Positions 52,821 through 64,000 of a DNA stretch of 64,000 nt are shown one piece after another; the stretch's first letter is position 1; each line of letters starts with the position of its first letter. The stretch lies in contig NZ_SJSY01000067.1 of NCBI RefSeq assembly GCF_004352915.1, forward strand, positions 1 through 64,000, written 5' to 3'. The stretch comes from Flavobacterium zhairuonense (GTDB taxonomy: Bacteria; Bacteroidota; Bacteroidia; Flavobacteriales; Flavobacteriaceae). Made by a program: the position numbers and the translations under genes. A model generated the notes under the pieces. That model did no database searches and was not told where the DNA came from. It saw nothing but the letters and a program-made list of their open reading frames with translations.

Positions 52821-53765
52821 ATGGCAATAATTATAGGCGTGGACGTTGGAGGTAGCCACGTAAGCAGTGCGGCAGTTGATAGCGAAAGTTTTAAAATAAT
52901 GCCCGACACTTATTTTTGCTCTGCTGTTGATTGTATGGCATCAAAAGAAACAATTTTTAAGAAATGGGCAGAGGCAATTAATCAAACTATTAGGGTTATT
53001 GAGAAAAATGGATTGATTTCTGAAAATGAAACGATTGGGATCTCTTTTTCGATGCCAGGACCTTTTCAGTATGAATCTGGAGTCGCAATGTTTAAAGGCA
53101 ATAATAAATTTGAAGCTTTGTTTAATGTTTCGGTTTCTGATGAACTTTTAAAATACATCAAAAACAAAAATGTAATTTTTAGATTCCTCAATGATGCAAG
53201 TTGTTTTGGAGTTGGAAGCACATTAAAACAAACGGCAGGTTTAGTACATGAAAAAGTAATTGCAATAACTTTAGGGACTGGTTTTGGAGCTACTTTTTTA
53301 GATGATAAATTGCCTATAACTCAAGGTTTGAATGTACCCGATAATGGATGTTTGTGGGACAAGCCCTTTGAAAATGATATTGCCGATAATTATTTTTCGA
53401 CACGATGGTTTTTAAAAGAATATGAAAATGTTTCTGGTGAAATCGCTACAGATGGCGTAAAAGAAATAGCAGGCTTGAAAAATCATTCTACAGCCAAAAT
53501 TTTTGACAGTTTTGCAGATAATCTAACGGAGTTTTTATCTCCATACATTATAAATTTCGATGCCGATTTATTAGTTATCGGCGGCAATATTGCCAAATCG
53601 TATAAACTGTTTTTATCCAAATTAGAGGAAAATTTTAAAAACAGAGCTATTGATCTTGCCATTTCTATAATTGATGAAACAGAAGAAACGAGTATTCTCG
53701 GATCAAGTTATTTATACAACGACGTTTTTTGGGAACGCATTAAACATGAATTGCCAAATTTTTAA
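52821..53765 (+). CDS. ROK family sugar kinase, second copy
   Basis: 314 residues opening MAIIIGVDVGGSHVSSAAVD. It is a divergent relative of the previous ROK protein: catalytic Asp125 in LNDASCFGVGS, ITLGTGFGATFLDD, and the same loss of the zinc-binding Cys cluster (here reading NGCLWDKPFENDIADNYFSTRW). It has its own upstream region with a GGAAACGCTTT motif. It is probably another mannokinase- or glucokinase-like enzyme, and the pair likely divides substrates. Confidence 0.85.
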   Translation: MAIIIGVDVGGSHVSSAAVDSESFKIMPDTYFCSAVDCMASKETIFKKWAEAINQTIRVIEKNGLISENETIGISFSMPGPFQYESGVAMFKGNNKFEALFNVSVSDELLKYIKNKNVIFRFLNDASCFGVGSTLKQTAGLVHEKVIAITLGTGFGATFLDDKLPITQGLNVPDNGCLWDKPFENDIADNYFSTRWFLKEYENVSGEIATDGVKEIAGLKNHSTAKIFDSFADNLTEFLSPYIINFDADLLVIGGNIAKSYKLFLSKLEENFKNRAIDLAISIIDETEETSILGSSYLYNDVFWERIKHELPNF

Positions 53766-53779
53766 ACTTCTGAATTTAA

Positions 53780-54493
53780 TTAAGTAGAAGAATTTAAAAT
53801 TCTTTGTTTGACATGTTCCATATACGATCTTCCAATAACATATCTAAGGCCTTCAATTTCGATGCTGTTTCCTTCAACGGCATCGATCTTGTCAATGGCA
53901 ATAGTAAAAGAGCGATGGATTCTCAAGAAATTTCGCTCCGGCAATAAGTCGGTGAAATCAGACATCGTGCTGTGTATGATGTATTTATTGGTAAGCGTAC
54001 TGATTTTTAAATAATCTTTCAAGCTTTCGATTACCAAAATCTCATTCAGGAAAATCTTCTTCATTCTTTTTTTATCAATTTTGACAAAGATGAAAGGATT
54101 GTCTGCCGTATTCTCGGGTGTAATGTTGTTTATAGTTTCCAGACGCTTGCTGACCTTGTTAAGGGCTTTCATCAGTCTTGGAAATTCAATTGGTTTAACC
54201 AAAAAGTCAACAACATCGAGTTCGTAAGTTTCAATAGCAAATTGGCTGTAAGCACTTGTAATAATTACCAACGGAGGATTTTCAAGGCTTTTTATAAAAT
54301 TTATGCCGTCAAGAACCGGCATATTAATATCTAAAAAAATGACATCGACTTTATTGTTTTTCAAAAAATTCAGACCTTCAATCGGGTTGCTAAAAGTATT
54401 TAGAACCTCAAAATCTTCAAGGGGTTCCAAATAATTTTTAATAACATTGATTGCCAAAGGCTCATCATCAATAATCAAACAATTTACTTTCAT
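53780..54493 (-). CDS. LytTR family response regulator
   Basis: 237 residues: a receiver domain with the phosphoacceptor Asp55 in FLDINMPVLDG, and a C-terminal LytTR DNA-binding domain (about 140-235, FVKIDKKRMKKIFLNEILVIESLKDYLKI...LRIHRSFTIAIDKIDAVEGN). It pairs with the adjacent histidine kinase. By place in the cluster it may control the mannan transport and enzyme genes. Confidence 0.94.
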   Translation of the reverse strand: MKVNCLIIDDEPLAINVIKNYLEPLEDFEVLNTFSNPIEGLNFLKNNKVDVIFLDINMPVLDGINFIKSLENPPLVIITSAYSQFAIETYELDVVDFLVKPIEFPRLMKALNKVSKRLETINNITPENTADNPFIFVKIDKKRMKKIFLNEILVIESLKDYLKISTLTNKYIIHSTMSDFTDLLPERNFLRIHRSFTIAIDKIDAVEGNSIEIEGLRYVIGRSYMEHVKQRILNSST

Positions 54494-54559
54494 TTTTTTA
54501 TTATTATTTTTTGCGCAAAATAATTTAGCAGGTACTGTTTTTAAACAGCAAAAGTCGTG

Positions 54560-55618
54560 CTAAGTGACTTTAATTTTAAGCTTTACAACAAAAATATTCT
54601 TTTTCTTTTTAAAAGAAAGGTTATACTCGTTTTTATTGTAACCTAATTCTAATCTTTTCTTTACATTTTCGATTCCGATGCCACTTGAAGTGTTGAAATT
54701 ATCTTCATGAAGTGTAACTTCTGGTTGCGGATTAGAAACGCTAAAATGCAGGAAATCATCTTTTATCTTGAAATTGATGTCAATAACAACTTTTCCAGTG
54801 TTCTTGTTTACGCCATGTTTAAAAGCATTTTCAATAAAAGTCAAAAGAATAATTGGCGCTATTTCCTTATCGTGAATGTCGCCCGAAATAGACATGTTTA
54901 TTTCAAGACGATCATCATTCCGAATTCGCTCCAAATCGAGATAATTTTGAATGCAAAGTATTTCGTTTTCTAAGCTTTGTCTTCTGTTTTTTGTTTCATA
55001 CAACATATAACGCATTAACTCAGAAAGTTTTGTTACTATTCTCGGTGTCTTGTTAGATTTTTCTACAGATAGTGAGTAGATATTATTAAGCGTATTAAAA
55101 AGAAAATGAGGAGAAATTTGAGATTTTAGGAAAAGCAGTTCGGTTTCCAATTGTGATTTTTCGAGATCGACAACTCTTTTTTGCTCTTTCATAAAATCCA
55201 ATGTAATCTTGATTGCCGTAACAAATGTTATCACATACAATTCGCCAATCATCATGTCGATCGTGTACGTAAGTGTAAGTTTATCGATTTTAGTGGGGCC
55301 TTCTGGCCAAACATCATGATTTATAAGTAGATAGGTAAGGTTGAATTTCAGAATTACCATTGCGAAAATAGAAATCAAAACGGCAAGGACGTACAAAAGG
55401 TATTTTTTTCGATAAACCAAATACGGCATAAACAGCAAAATATTCAGATAACATAAAGTCATGTGAATAGGAAAACCTAATAAATTACTCTTGAACGAAT
55501 AAGCATAATCGTTAAAATAAATTCCCCAGCGAAAAGTATTGAACAAAAAGTATGTCAACCAGAAAAATACGTGGTAACGCAAGGGAATCGAATAAAATCT
55601 GCTGGAACTGAAATTCAT
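54560..55618 (-). CDS. LytS/YehU-type sensor histidine kinase
   Basis: 352 residues with several N-terminal membrane helices (about 10-145), then a His_kinase domain. The phosphoacceptor His171 is in SQISPHFLFNTLNNIYSL, and the ATPase part carries LTFIENAFKHGVNKNTGKV and SSGIGIENVKKRLELGY. The response regulator gene lies 66 bp downstream on the same strand. The input signal is unknown; with few extracellular residues it probably senses a membrane state or a transporter partner. Confidence 0.93.
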   Translation of the reverse strand: MNFSSSRFYSIPLRYHVFFWLTYFLFNTFRWGIYFNDYAYSFKSNLLGFPIHMTLCYLNILLFMPYLVYRKKYLLYVLAVLISIFAMVILKFNLTYLLINHDVWPEGPTKIDKLTLTYTIDMMIGELYVITFVTAIKITLDFMKEQKRVVDLEKSQLETELLFLKSQISPHFLFNTLNNIYSLSVEKSNKTPRIVTKLSELMRYMLYETKNRRQSLENEILCIQNYLDLERIRNDDRLEINMSISGDIHDKEIAPIILLTFIENAFKHGVNKNTGKVVIDINFKIKDDFLHFSVSNPQPEVTLHEDNFNTSSGIGIENVKKRLELGYNKNEYNLSFKKKKNIFVVKLKIKVT

Positions 55619-56023
55619 AATAATACTACGTTTTGTGACTTTTTTTGGTGTTTGTCTTCGTTTAGATGTCGTTTGTCTAAATTACTTTAAGCAAAAATCA
55701 ATTTTATATAAATTTAAAGTTAAATTATTATTGTTTTTACTTGTTTTGCTTTGTTGGTCTTAATTGCGCTTTCGATCGCAAGTTGTGAAATAAAGAGATA
55801 CAAAAAATAATTGTGACCAAGTTTTTTTGTCTAACGGCTTTTTTATTGCAAACAATAATTAAAGTTTTTTTTTAAAATGTAGATTATGCTTACCAAAAGT
55901 CAATACCGCATCATTAACAGATTCTTCTTAAGAATTCTAAAATCAATGTAGAATTATCTTCTTAATTGGAACTCAGATTGCCCCAACCAAAAATTAACTA
56001 ACCAACTAATACCATAAAATTTA
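55619..56023. other. Gene-free region between kinase and symporter genes
   Basis: 405 bp, AT-rich. It holds small inverted repeats (TTGCG/CGCAA around 55772-55791 and TTCTTAAGAA around 55924-55933) that could be LytTR or other binding sites. No open frame of note. Confidence 0.5.
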
Positions 56024-57901
56024 ATGAATATCATTGACATAGCGATCATCATTGCCTACATCGTGCTTTCTGTAGGAATAGGAATTTGGATTTCAAGAAA
56101 AGCGTCAAAAGGCTTAGATGATTATTTTCTCGGCGGAAAAACAATTAAATGGTATTTTTTAGGATTAAGCAACGGATCTGGAATGTTTGACGTTTCAGGA
56201 ACTTCATGGATGATTGGAGTTTTGTTTTTATACGGTGTCAAAAGTTTTATGTTTATGTGGCTTTGGCCCATTTGGAACCAGATTTTCGTAATGATGTTTC
56301 TCGCTGTTTGGATTAGAAAATCAAAAGTAATGACAGGTTCCGAATGGATTTTGACTCGCTTTGGAAGCGACAGAGCCGGAAAAGCATCTCATATTATTGT
56401 GGCCATTTTTGCCATCATTTCTACAATAGGTTTTATCGCTTATTTTTTTGAAGGAATCGGGAAATTCGTAACCATTATTCTTCCTTGGGATTTAACGCTT
56501 CATTATGGTGATTTAATTCTTTTGACATCAGAGCGTTCTTACGCATTGCTAATTATATTTTTAACGACAATTTATACCGTTAAAGGCGGCATGTTTTCTG
56601 TAGTAGCGACTGAAGTGGTGCAATATCTTATCATGATCACGGCAGGAACACTGATTGCGGGTTATGCTTTTGTGAATTATACTGATATTCAAATCAATTC
56701 GGTTATTACAGAAGAATGGAAAAATGTTTTCTTTGGATGGCAATTTGAAACCCAATGGAGTGAAAAATTCCAGACATTCAACAATTTGATTGATTCAGAA
56801 GGATATAAAATGTTTGGCGCTTTTATCGGAATGACTTTGTTTAAGGGGTTTTTCGCGAGTGTTGCCGGACCAACGCCAAGTTACGATTTACAAAGAATTC
56901 TTTCGACAAAATCGGTTAAAGAGGCGGCTTATATGAGTGGTTTTACAAACCTGATTTTATTCATTCCGAGATATTTATTGATCACTGGAATCGTGGTAAT
57001 TGCATTGGTAAATCTTGCACCTGAATTAAATGCAAACGCAGGTTTAACTGGAGCTGATTTGGAATTGCTAATGCCAAAAGTGGTTAATTTATATATTCCT
57101 GTTGGAATAAAAGGACTTTTGCTGGCGGGTTTATTGGCAGCGTTTATGTCCGGATTTTCAGCTTTTGTAAATGCTGGTCCGGCTTACATTGTAAATGATA
57201 TTTATAAAAAGTATTTCAAGCCAGTTGCATCAAATGCTCATTACATTAAAGTGAGCCAGATTTCTTCATTTTTGGTTGTTGGTTTAGGAGTTTTTATGGG
57301 CTTTTTTGCTGATTCAATCAACTCCTTGACTTTATGGATTACCAGCGCCCTTTATGGAGGTTATGTCGCAGCTAATTTCCTAAAATGGATTTGGTGGCGC
57401 TTTAATGGCTGGGGTTATTTCTGGGGAATGTTTGCAGGGTTAATAATCGCTTCATTGCAATTTATTTTAGGACAGAATCAAGCCAATTTAACGGAAGGTT
57501 CATTTTTATATAACTTATCACATGTACAAGCCATTTATCTCTTTCCGTTAATTTTTGGCTTCTCTATTTTGGGTTGTGTTTTAGGAACTTTCTTGAGCGA
57601 ACCAACAGAAATGGAAGTATTAAAATCGTTTTATTCGAATGTTAGACCGTGGGGTTTCTGGAATCCCGTCTATAAAGTGTTAAAAGCAGAAGATCATACT
57701 TTCGAAAAAAATAATGATTTTGGCAGAGATATGCTGAATTGTGCAATCGGGATTGTATGGCAATCGAGTATGATTTTGCTTCCGATATTCTTTATCATCA
57801 AAGATTATCCAAAAGCAATCGTAGCATTAATAGTTTTTCTGATCACGACTACCATCCTGAAATTTACATGGCTGGATAGAGTTAGAAAAATTGCAGATTA
57901 A
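56024..57901 (+). CDS. Sodium:solute symporter (SSS family, sugar type)
   Basis: 625-residue inner-membrane transporter with about 13-14 helices. Typical parts are the N-terminal DIAIIIAYIVLSVGIGIWISRKASKGLDDYFLGGKTIKW and the core AAFMSGFSAFVNAGPAYIVNDIYKKYFKP. The C-terminal EPTEMEVLKSFYSNVRPWGFWNPVYK is common to Bacteroidota glycan-locus symporters. It probably imports the mannose or disaccharide released by the periplasmic enzymes, driven by Na+. Confidence 0.93.
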   Translation: MNIIDIAIIIAYIVLSVGIGIWISRKASKGLDDYFLGGKTIKWYFLGLSNGSGMFDVSGTSWMIGVLFLYGVKSFMFMWLWPIWNQIFVMMFLAVWIRKSKVMTGSEWILTRFGSDRAGKASHIIVAIFAIISTIGFIAYFFEGIGKFVTIILPWDLTLHYGDLILLTSERSYALLIIFLTTIYTVKGGMFSVVATEVVQYLIMITAGTLIAGYAFVNYTDIQINSVITEEWKNVFFGWQFETQWSEKFQTFNNLIDSEGYKMFGAFIGMTLFKGFFASVAGPTPSYDLQRILSTKSVKEAAYMSGFTNLILFIPRYLLITGIVVIALVNLAPELNANAGLTGADLELLMPKVVNLYIPVGIKGLLLAGLLAAFMSGFSAFVNAGPAYIVNDIYKKYFKPVASNAHYIKVSQISSFLVVGLGVFMGFFADSINSLTLWITSALYGGYVAANFLKWIWWRFNGWGYFWGMFAGLIIASLQFILGQNQANLTEGSFLYNLSHVQAIYLFPLIFGFSILGCVLGTFLSEPTEMEVLKSFYSNVRPWGFWNPVYKVLKAEDHTFEKNNDFGRDMLNCAIGIVWQSSMILLPIFFIIKDYPKAIVALIVFLITTTILKFTWLDRVRKIAD

Positions 57902-57913
57902 ATAAATTTGGAA

Positions 57914-58039
57914 TGCGTAGAAACATAGATTTTTATTTTTAGAAAAGAAGAGTACAAAAGAAAATTCCACACACACATATATCTTTTGGACTAAACCGAA
58001 ACCAATTTTTTAATCTTAAAAACTATGTTTCTAAGTGTT
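57914..58039. repeat. Intergenic inverted-repeat element, copy 3
   Basis: 126 bp, ends ATGCGTAGAAACATAGATT and CTATGTTTCTAAGTGTT. The interior AGAGTACAAAAGAAA and TTCCACACACACATA follows that of copy 1 (11453-11584). It lies between the symporter and GH130 genes. Confidence 0.75.
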
Positions 58040-58145
58040 TCAATAAAAAGAGAAAATAAGAAACAATTTCAGACTGTTTAAAGAAATAGAAAATATCTTT
58101 TTAGGAGTTTGGAGAATTAAAAATAATAAACGAAAAACTAAGAAA

Positions 58146-59111
58146 ATGAGCAGTATTCCTTGGCAAGACAGACCAGAAAACAGTAATGATGTAATGTGGA
58201 GATATTCAAATAATCCTATTATAGAAAGATACGCGATTCCTTCATCAAATAGCGTTTTTAATAGTGCTGTTGTTCCTTTTGGAGATGGTTTTGCAGGTGT
58301 TTTTAGATGCGATAATAAGGCAGTTCAAATGAACATTTTTGCTGGTTTTAGTAAAAATGGAATCGATTGGGAAATCAATCACGAACCAATCGAAATGAAA
58401 GCTGGAAACACAGACATGATCGAGTCTGCTTACAAATACGATCCGCGTGTTGTTTTTATCGAAGACCGTTATTGGATTACGTGGTGTAACGGTTATAACG
58501 GACCAACAATCGGAATTGGTTATACTTTTGATTTTAAGGAGTTTTTTCAATGCGAAAATGCGTATTTGCCTTTTAACAGAAATGGAGTTTTATTTCCACA
58601 AAAAATCAACGGAAAATACGCCATGTTGAGCCGTCCGAGTGATAACGGGCATACACCTTTTGGAGATATTTGGATCAGTTATAGTCCCGATATGAAATAT
58701 TGGGGAGAACACCGCCTAGTTATGAAACCAACTCCTTTTGAAGACAGTGCTTGGCAATGTACAAAAGTGGGAGCAGGACCAATTCCTATTCTTACCGACG
58801 AAGGTTGGTTGATGATTTATCATGGCGTTATCAACACTTGCAATGGTTTCCGATATGCAATGGGAGCGGCGCTTTTAGAAGTTGATTCACCCGATAAAGT
58901 AAAATACAGAACACAACCTTATTTATTAGGGCCAGCAGAACTTTATGAAATGGTAGGCGATGTGCCAAATGTTGTTTTTCCATGCGCTGCTTTACATGAT
59001 ACTGAAGAAGATAAATTAGCTGTTTATTATGGCGCTGCCGATACTGTCGTGGCTATTGCTTTTGGTAAATTAAGCGAGGTAGTCCAGTTTACGAAAGATA
59101 ACAGTTTATAG
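58146..59111 (+). CDS. GH130 family beta-mannoside phosphorylase
   Basis: 321 residues with no signal peptide, so it is cytoplasmic. It has the GH130 core: [19 protein letters not shown] with the expected catalytic Asp99, [36 protein letters not shown] and [13 protein letters not shown]. Short GH130 enzymes of this type act on beta-1,4-mannosyl-GlcNAc or mannosyl-glucose by phosphorolysis, giving mannose-1-phosphate. It follows the symporter gene and starts the last operon of the cluster (6 bp to the next gene). Confidence 0.92.
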   Translation: MSSIPWQDRPENSNDVMWRYSNNPIIERYAIPSSNSVFNSAVVPFGDGFAGVFRCDNKAVQMNIFAGFSKNGIDWEINHEPIEMKAGNTDMIESAYKYDPRVVFIEDRYWITWCNGYNGPTIGIGYTFDFKEFFQCENAYLPFNRNGVLFPQKINGKYAMLSRPSDNGHTPFGDIWISYSPDMKYWGEHRLVMKPTPFEDSAWQCTKVGAGPIPILTDEGWLMIYHGVINTCNGFRYAMGAALLEVDSPDKVKYRTQPYLLGPAELYEMVGDVPNVVFPCAALHDTEEDKLAVYYGAADTVVAIAFGKLSEVVQFTKDNSL

Positions 59112-59117
59112 AAAAAT

Positions 59118-60185
59118 ATGGATTTTAAATTTAAATGGTTACCCGTCGCTTTAGGATTTTTTTCTGTTATGGCGTTTTCGCAATCGAAAAAGACAATTGT
59201 GCCTAAAACCTATGTCGCAACCAAAACAGCAACTCCCATTGTAATTGATGGAGAAGATGCTGACACTTCATGGAGCAAAGCGGAATGGACTGATCTTTTT
59301 GAAGATATTGAAAACGGCATAAAACCAAAATATGCCACCAAAGTAAAAATGCTTTGGGATGAAACCAATTTCTATATTTTGGCAAAAATGGAAGAACCTC
59401 ATGTTTGGGCCAATTTGAAACAGCGCGATACCATCATTTTTTATAATAATGATTTTGAGGTTTTTATTGATCCCGATAATGATACTTACAATTATTATGA
59501 GTTAGAGATAAACGCCTTAAACACCGCTTGGGATTTGTTTTTGACAAAGCCATACAGAGAACCTGATATTGTAGTCGCAAACGGCTGGGATATTCCTGGG
59601 CTTAAATCGGCTGTGAAAATTAATGGCACAATCAATAATCCGAATGATACTGATGAAGGCTGGGTCTTAGAAATGGCTATTCCGTGGGCGTCTTATAAAA
59701 CGTCTTATTTTGACAAAGTTGTTCCGATAGATAAATTCTGGAGAGTTAATTTCTCTAGAGTAAATTGGCAACATTCGATTAAAAATGGAACTTATGAGCG
59801 AAAAAAAGATGCCAATGGAAAGTTCTTGCCCGAATACAATTGGGTTTGGTCGCCAATGGGTGTCATCAACATGCATGAGCCTGAAAAATGGGGATATGTT
59901 TATTTTTCTTCAAAAGAAGGGAAAGATGCTTTTGTAATTCCGCAGGATGAAAAAGTAAAATGGGAACTTTATACGTTGTACAGAGCGCAGAAACAATATG
60001 CTGAAAAGCACAAAGCTTGGGCAAAATCAATGGCAGATCTTACGAAAGAACCAATCGTAGTTGATACTAAAATTTTGAAACCGGTATTAGAAAACCATGC
60101 TTCGGGATATAATATTTCGATAAAAAGTCCTTTTTCAAACCAAACTTATATTATAAGGCAGGACGGCAAAATAATCTCAAAATAA
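59118..60185 (+). CDS. Secreted CBM9-like carbohydrate-binding protein
   Basis: 355 residues with a signal peptide (to ..MAFSQ). The middle (about 35-235) matches the CBM9-like/DOMON fold (TPIVIDGEDADTSWSKAEWTDLFEDI... FEVFIDPDNDTYNYYELEINALNTAWDL... EGWVLEMAIPWASYK). It has no recognised catalytic domain. It is coupled to the GH130 gene (6 bp) and the GHL10-like gene (7 bp), so it probably binds a sugar during processing. The C-terminal about 90 residues are uncharacterised. Confidence 0.85.
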   Translation: MDFKFKWLPVALGFFSVMAFSQSKKTIVPKTYVATKTATPIVIDGEDADTSWSKAEWTDLFEDIENGIKPKYATKVKMLWDETNFYILAKMEEPHVWANLKQRDTIIFYNNDFEVFIDPDNDTYNYYELEINALNTAWDLFLTKPYREPDIVVANGWDIPGLKSAVKINGTINNPNDTDEGWVLEMAIPWASYKTSYFDKVVPIDKFWRVNFSRVNWQHSIKNGTYERKKDANGKFLPEYNWVWSPMGVINMHEPEKWGYVYFSSKEGKDAFVIPQDEKVKWELYTLYRAQKQYAEKHKAWAKSMADLTKEPIVVDTKILKPVLENHASGYNISIKSPFSNQTYIIRQDGKIISK

Positions 60186-60192
60186 ACCACCT

Positions 60193-61272
60193 ATGAAACT
60201 ACCAAAACTATTACTTTTTTTATTAGCCTTTAGTATTTTTTCATGTGCTAAAAAAGAAGAACCAACCACTTTTAAATTTGCTGTCTGGACCACAGCTGAC
60301 GCTAAAAAATCGGATGCAGATTATACAAAAGAATTTAAAAAATATAAAGACGGCGGCATCGATGAGGTTTTGATCAATACTGCTACAGATCCAAAACTTT
60401 TAAAAAAATTAGTGCCGCTGGCTACAAAAGAAGGCTTAAAAGTACATGCCTGGATTATGGCCATGAACAGACCTGGCGATTCGATTGCGCTACAACATCC
60501 AGACTGGTATCAGGTAAGCAAAGAAGGGAAATCATGTTTTGACACTCGTCCTTATGTTGATTATTATCAATGGCTTTGTCCAACCAGAAAAGAGTCTAGA
60601 GAACACGTTTTGCACTTAGTTGAAGAACTGGCAAAAGTGGATGGCATTGAAAGTGTTCATTTAGATTATATTCGTTTCCCGGATATTTTTTTGCCAATTA
60701 GTTTATTGCCAAAATACAATTTGGTTCAAGATGTAGAATTGCCACAATTTGATTTTTGCTATTGCGATGAATGTGTAAAAGCATTTGAAAAAATACATCA
60801 TAAAAATCCAAAACAAAGCCACAATACTTCAATCGATATGGAGTGGAAAAACTTTAGATTAAATGCCATTCAAGCTGTAGTTAATGATGCTTATGCTATC
60901 GCGCATAAACACAACAAACAATTAACGGCGGCGGTTTTTCCTTATCCAGAAATGGCTGATCATATGGTTCGTCAACGTTGGGATAAATGGGATATCGACG
61001 AAGTTTACCCAATGATTTATCATAGTTTTTACGATGAAGAAATTGATTGGGTTGGTTATGCTACAAAACAAGGCGTTGCTGATTTGAAAGATAAAAAAAC
61101 AAAAATCAATACAGGGATTTACGTTCCAGGATTAAAGAATGATAAAGAATTAAAAGAAGCCATTTTATTAGCCAAAGAAAATGGCGCAATCGGGGTTTCC
61201 TTTTTTGACGGAAACGCGCTGTCTGAAAGTAATTTCAAAACCATAAAAGAAACAAAAGCAAGTCTGAAATAA
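60193..61272 (+). CDS. GHL10-like lipoprotein (glycoside-hydrolase-like TIM barrel)
   Basis: 359 residues with a lipoprotein signal (lipobox IFSC). The TIM-barrel-like body (KYKDGGIDEVLINTATDPKLLKKL, GLKVHAWIMAMNRPGDS, GIESVHLDYIRFPD, KWDIDEVYPMIYHSFYD) matches the glycosyl-hydrolase-like 10 group (PF02638-like). Asp and Glu candidates are in HLDYIRFPD and DIDEVYP, but catalysis is not shown. It is the last gene of the operon with GH130 and the CBM9-like gene. Confidence 0.82.
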   Translation: MKLPKLLLFLLAFSIFSCAKKEEPTTFKFAVWTTADAKKSDADYTKEFKKYKDGGIDEVLINTATDPKLLKKLVPLATKEGLKVHAWIMAMNRPGDSIALQHPDWYQVSKEGKSCFDTRPYVDYYQWLCPTRKESREHVLHLVEELAKVDGIESVHLDYIRFPDIFLPISLLPKYNLVQDVELPQFDFCYCDECVKAFEKIHHKNPKQSHNTSIDMEWKNFRLNAIQAVVNDAYAIAHKHNKQLTAAVFPYPEMADHMVRQRWDKWDIDEVYPMIYHSFYDEEIDWVGYATKQGVADLKDKKTKINTGIYVPGLKNDKELKEAILLAKENGAIGVSFFDGNALSESNFKTIKETKASLK

Positions 61273-61288
61273 TGTTCAGTTGCGAAAG

Positions 61289-61320
61289 GAAAACCGTATT
61301 GCTTTAATGCGGTTTTTTCT
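61289..61320 (+). terminator. Rho-independent terminator after the GHL10-like gene
   Basis: AACCGTATT pairs with AATGCGGTT (one G-T pair), followed by a TTTTTTC run. Confidence 0.85.
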
Positions 61321-61432
61321 TTACAAATTAACAGCATGACTGTTTATTTGGCTTAAAAGAAACATAGTTTGAAGCTTTTGCTTAATTTTAAAATTATGTT
61401 TTCTGCGCCAAAAGCAGTAGAGAATAAAATAA

Positions 61433-64000
<2,568 letters not shown>

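Noticed and set aside
61358..61404. Possible fourth copy of the CATAGAAACATAG element
   Set aside because: Only short stretches (AAACATAGTTTG and ATTATGTTTTCTG) resemble the ends; too short and diverged to claim.

Overview
The window looks like a chromosomal segment of a Flavobacterium-type member of the Bacteroidota. It is AT-rich. Promoters carry the Bacteroidota -7 element TAnnTTTG. It holds SusC/SusD and STN-type TonB receptor loci, and several inverted-repeat families of the kind seen between flavobacterial genes. No insertion sequence, prophage or CRISPR array was seen.

Layout. 0-6.5 kb: tRNA-Pro with a partial tRNA copy beside it, thioredoxin reductase (trxB), a minus-strand PadR / PspC / two head-GIN (DUF2807) operon, a DUF4870 membrane protein and a hotdog-fold DUF4442 protein. 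6.5-9.1 kb: small secreted, lipo- and membrane proteins of unknown function. 9.1-16 kb: a minus-strand copper-handling cluster, made of a Cys-rich secreted protein, a DUF3347 protein, an AraC regulator fused to an HMA metal-binding domain, a Cu(+) P-type ATPase and a multicopper oxidase with a CopB-like C-terminal region. 16-18 kb: a divergent AraC/MFS efflux pair. 18.1-25.3 kb: a SusC/SusD/FN3-beta-helix lipoprotein operon behind a strong LacI-like operator. 25.3-31 kb: small and regulatory genes, a divergent Lrp / EamA exporter - hydrolase unit, and a long GH130 enzyme. 31.4-35 kb: a GH2 enzyme, an MgtC-like protein and a nucleosidase-like protein. 35-40.3 kb: an ECF sigma / small protein / FecR / TonB receptor / DUF4249 operon.

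41.8-64 kb is a mannose-glycan utilisation region: a LacI regulator, GH2 beta-mannosidase, two GH92 alpha-mannosidases, GH125 exo-alpha-1,6-mannosidase, two ROK sugar kinases, a LytTR two-component pair, an SSS sugar symporter, a GH130 phosphorylase, a CBM9-like protein, a GHL10-like lipoprotein and a GH2 beta-galactosidase cut by the window end. Together these could strip alpha-mannosyl branches, split the Man-beta-1,4-GlcNAc (or Man-Glc) core by phosphorolysis or hydrolysis, and import and phosphorylate the sugars. This fits high-mannose N-glycan or yeast-mannan use. The SusC/D system 18 kb upstream may supply the outer-membrane uptake, linked by LacI-type operators, but that link is inferred.

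Most notable observations: a GH92 whose general-acid Glu is replaced by Gln; a beta-mannosidase that lacks two accessory domains but keeps both catalytic residues; a LacI-type palindrome directly after the susC -7 element; two paralogous tiny HMA-like proteins; a partial tRNA-Pro copy that folds a CUA anticodon arm; and five families of intergenic inverted repeats.
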